A stretch of 64,000 nucleotides of DNA from Hydractinia symbiolongicarpus (taxonomy: Eukaryota; Cnidaria; Hydrozoa; Anthoathecata; Hydractiniidae): NCBI RefSeq assembly GCF_029227915.1, contig NC_079875.1:30447501-30511500 (forward strand). The letters run 5' to 3'. This document shows positions 61,751-64,000 of the stretch, piece after piece. Position 1 is the stretch's first letter, and every line of letters starts with the position of its first letter. Made by a program: the position numbers and the translations under genes. The notes beneath the pieces were generated by a model, which did not search any database, was not told where the DNA came from, and saw nothing but the letters and a program-made list of their open reading frames with translations.

Positions 61751-64000
61751 AAGAATCGCAAATATATGAGACATTTGTCTCTTTTTAATGCCTCGTTTAT
61801 CAATTATACGGCTAAAATACAAAGAACCTGAGACGAGGTTGTCGACCCTAAATGACAATTATCTTGTATCAATACGAAAAATAGCAAATACATGACACTC
61901 ATCACTTTGAAATACCTTGTTTATCAATTTTACGGCTAAAATATATAGAAACTGGGACGAGCTTGTCATCCCTAAGGTGCCATTATCTTGTATCAATACG
62001 AAAAATAGCAAATACATGTCTCTTTGAAATGCCTCCTTACGCAATTTTACAACTAAAATATACAGAACCTGAGACGAGGTTGTCGACCTTAAATGGCAAT
62101 TATCTTGTATCAAGAGGAAGAATCGCAAATATATGAGACATTTGTCTCTTTTAAATGCCTCGTTTATCAATTATACGGCTAAAATACAAAGAACCTGAGA
62201 CGAGGTTCTCGACCCTAAGTGACAATTATCCTGTATCAATACGAAAAATAGCAAATACATGGCACTGGTCACTTTGAAATGCCTCGTTTATTAATTTTAC
62301 GGTTAAAATATATAAAAACTGAGACGAGGTTGTCGACCTTAAATGACAATTATCTTGTATCAAGAGGAAGAATCGCAAATATATGACACATTTGTCTCTT
62401 TTAAATGCCTCGTTTACTAATTTTACGACTAAAATATATAGAACCTGAGATGAGGTTGTCGACTCTAAATGACAATTATCTTGTACGAACACCAAAAATA
62501 GCAAATACATGACACTCGTCACTTTAAAATGCCTCGTTTATCAATTTTACAATTAAATATATTGAACCTGAGACGAGATTTTCGTCCCTAAATGACAATT
62601 ATCTTGTATCAACATGAAAAATCGCAAATACATGACACTCGTCACTATTAAATGCCTCGTTTATCAACTTTACGGCTAAAATACATAAAAACTGGGACGA
62701 GGTTGTCGACCCTAAATGACAATTATCTTGTATCAATACGAAAAGTCGCAAATACATGTCACTTTGAAATGCCTCGTTTATCAATTTTACGAATAAATAT
62801 ATAGAACCTGAGACGTTGTTGACCCCAAATGACAATTATCTTGTATCAATACGAAAAATCGCAAATACATGTCTCTTTGAAATGCCTCCTTACGCAATTT
62901 TACAACTAAAATATACAGAACCTGAGACGAGGTTGTCGACCTTAAATGACAATTATCTTGTATCAAGAGGAAGAATCGCAAATATATGAGACATTTATCT
63001 CTTTTAAATGCCTCGTTTATCAATTATACGGCTAAAATACAAAGAACCTGAGACGAGGTTGTCGACCCTAAATGACAATTATCTTGTATCAATACGAAAA
63101 ATGGCAAATACATTACACTCGTCACTTTGAAATGCTCGTTTATTAATTTTACGGTTAAAATATATAGGACCTGAGACGAGGTTGTCGACCCTAAATGACA
63201 ATTATCTTGTATCAATACGAAAAATAGCAAATACATGACACTCATCACTTTGAAATACCTTGTTTATCAATTTTACGGCTAAAATATATAGAAACTGGGA
63301 CGAGCTTGTCATCCCTAAGGTGCCATTATCTTGTATCAATACGAAAAATAGCAAATACATGTCTCTTTGAAATGCCTCCTTACGCAATTTTACAACTAAA
63401 ATATACAGAACCTGAGACGAGGTTGTCGACCTTAAATGGCAATTATCTTGTATCAAGAGGAAGAATCGCAAATATATGAGACATTTGTCTCTTTTAAATG
63501 CCTCGTTTATCAATTATACGGCTAAAATACAAAGAACCTGAGACGAGGTTCTCGACCCTAAGTGACAATTATCCTGTATCAATACGAAAAATAGCAAATA
63601 CATGGCACTGGTCACTTTGAAATGCCTCGTTTATTAATTTTACGGTTAAAATACATAAAAACTGGGACAAGGTTGTCGACCCTAAGTGACAATTATCCTG
63701 TATCAAAACGAAAAATAGCAAATACATGGCACTCGTCACTTTGAAATGCCTCGTTTATTAATTTTACGGTTAAAATACATAAAAACTGGGACGAGGTTGT
63801 CGACCCTAAATGACAATTATCTTGTATCAATACGAAAAATAGCAAATATATCAGACATTTGTCTCTTTTAAATGCCTCGTTTATCAATTTTAGGACTAAA
63901 CTATATGGAACCTGAGACGAGATTGTCGTCCCTAAATGACAATTTTCCTGTATCAATACGAAAAATCGCAAATACAAGTCTCTTTGAAATGCCTCTTTAA

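Larger units (their letters stand above)
39905..64000. repeat. Main satellite array, ~122-bp monomer, about 24 kb and running off the window
   Basis: Nearly 200 head-to-tail monomers. Consensus blocks are TGACAATTATCTTGTATCAA, ACGAAAAATAGCAAATACAT, TTTGAAATGCCTCGTTTATC, AATTTTACGGCTAAAATATA and GAACCTGAGACGAGGTTGTC followed by GACCCTAAA. Length variants of about 116 and 124 bp arise from loss of an ACACTCGT-type segment. Some monomers carry GAGACATTTGTCTC, a 6-bp hairpin. The GTCGAC palindrome at the junction gives CpG sites. Minus-strand open frames (to 134 codons) with a repeated VLIQDNCHLGSTTSSQ theme come from the repeat lacking stops on that strand and are not genes. The left edge (39905-41300) is more diverged than the interior. 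Confidence 0.97.

Noticed and set aside
39905-64000. Dozens of minus-strand open frames of 60-134 codons with a repeated VLIQDNCHLGSTTSSQ theme, as a repeat protein family
   Set aside because: They follow the satellite monomer, start and stop wherever length variants shift the frame, and have no splice, promoter or composition evidence of their own.
39905-64000. CRISPR array
   Set aside because: Units are contiguous ~122-bp monomers without unique spacers, in an intron-bearing eukaryotic genome.
40609-64000. CENP-B-box-like motif in the monomer
   Set aside because: Only a short TTCG match on the minus strand; the rest of the motif is absent.

Overview
This is an AT-rich eukaryotic window. 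Genes are split by short GT-AG introns of about 70-80 bp, with some much longer ones, and the sequence is dominated by mobile elements and satellite DNA. The mix of elements points to a metazoan, most likely a cnidarian, possibly a hydrozoan. It includes a P-superfamily element with a THAP transposase, a two-gene PIF/Harbinger element, a PIF1-type helicase cassette, a non-LTR retroelement with a restriction-like endonuclease domain, and a large family of TRIM-like genes. The species assignment is inference.

Layout. 1-2451: a decayed, intron-containing PIF1-like helicase, entering from the left edge, followed by a ~120-bp tandem repeat and a small two-exon gene (2774-3212). 5381-8819: a Harbinger gene pair, with a Myb/SANT-like gene (+) converging on a DDE transposase (-). 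8976-13916: a P-type element with 28-bp terminal inverted repeats. It carries a zinc-finger accessory gene (+) converging on a THAP/P transposase (-); both are broken. 13984-14208: a MITE-like inverted repeat. 14209-25262: largely non-coding DNA with a 128-bp minisatellite, two dispersed direct repeats, one well-formed orphan exon (22952-23034) and a repeat rich in TGACGTCA. 25263-29332: a small satellite cluster interrupted by a retroelement carrying RT and a restriction-like endonuclease (RLE). 31241-38035: the one host-like multi-exon gene, encoding RING, B-boxes and a coiled coil, and by matching splice phase apparently ankyrin repeats as well. 38449-64000: satellite DNA, with a SINE-like insert, ending in about 24 kb of continuous array of a ~122-bp monomer organised in higher-order repeats.

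Most notable observations. (1) The same small stem-loop lies 13-24 nt after the stop codon of three transposon genes (Harbinger transposase, P transposase, P accessory gene), always in mRNA sense, with one compensatory base-pair change. It resembles the histone mRNA 3' stem-loop. (2) Splice phases join a TRIM-like front end to ankyrin repeats. (3) The P element carries a second, convergent gene. (4) Both transposases have lost the glutamate expected at the third catalytic position. (5) The satellite array shows nested higher-order repeats of 1,344, 1,219, 2,326 and about 4,885 bp.
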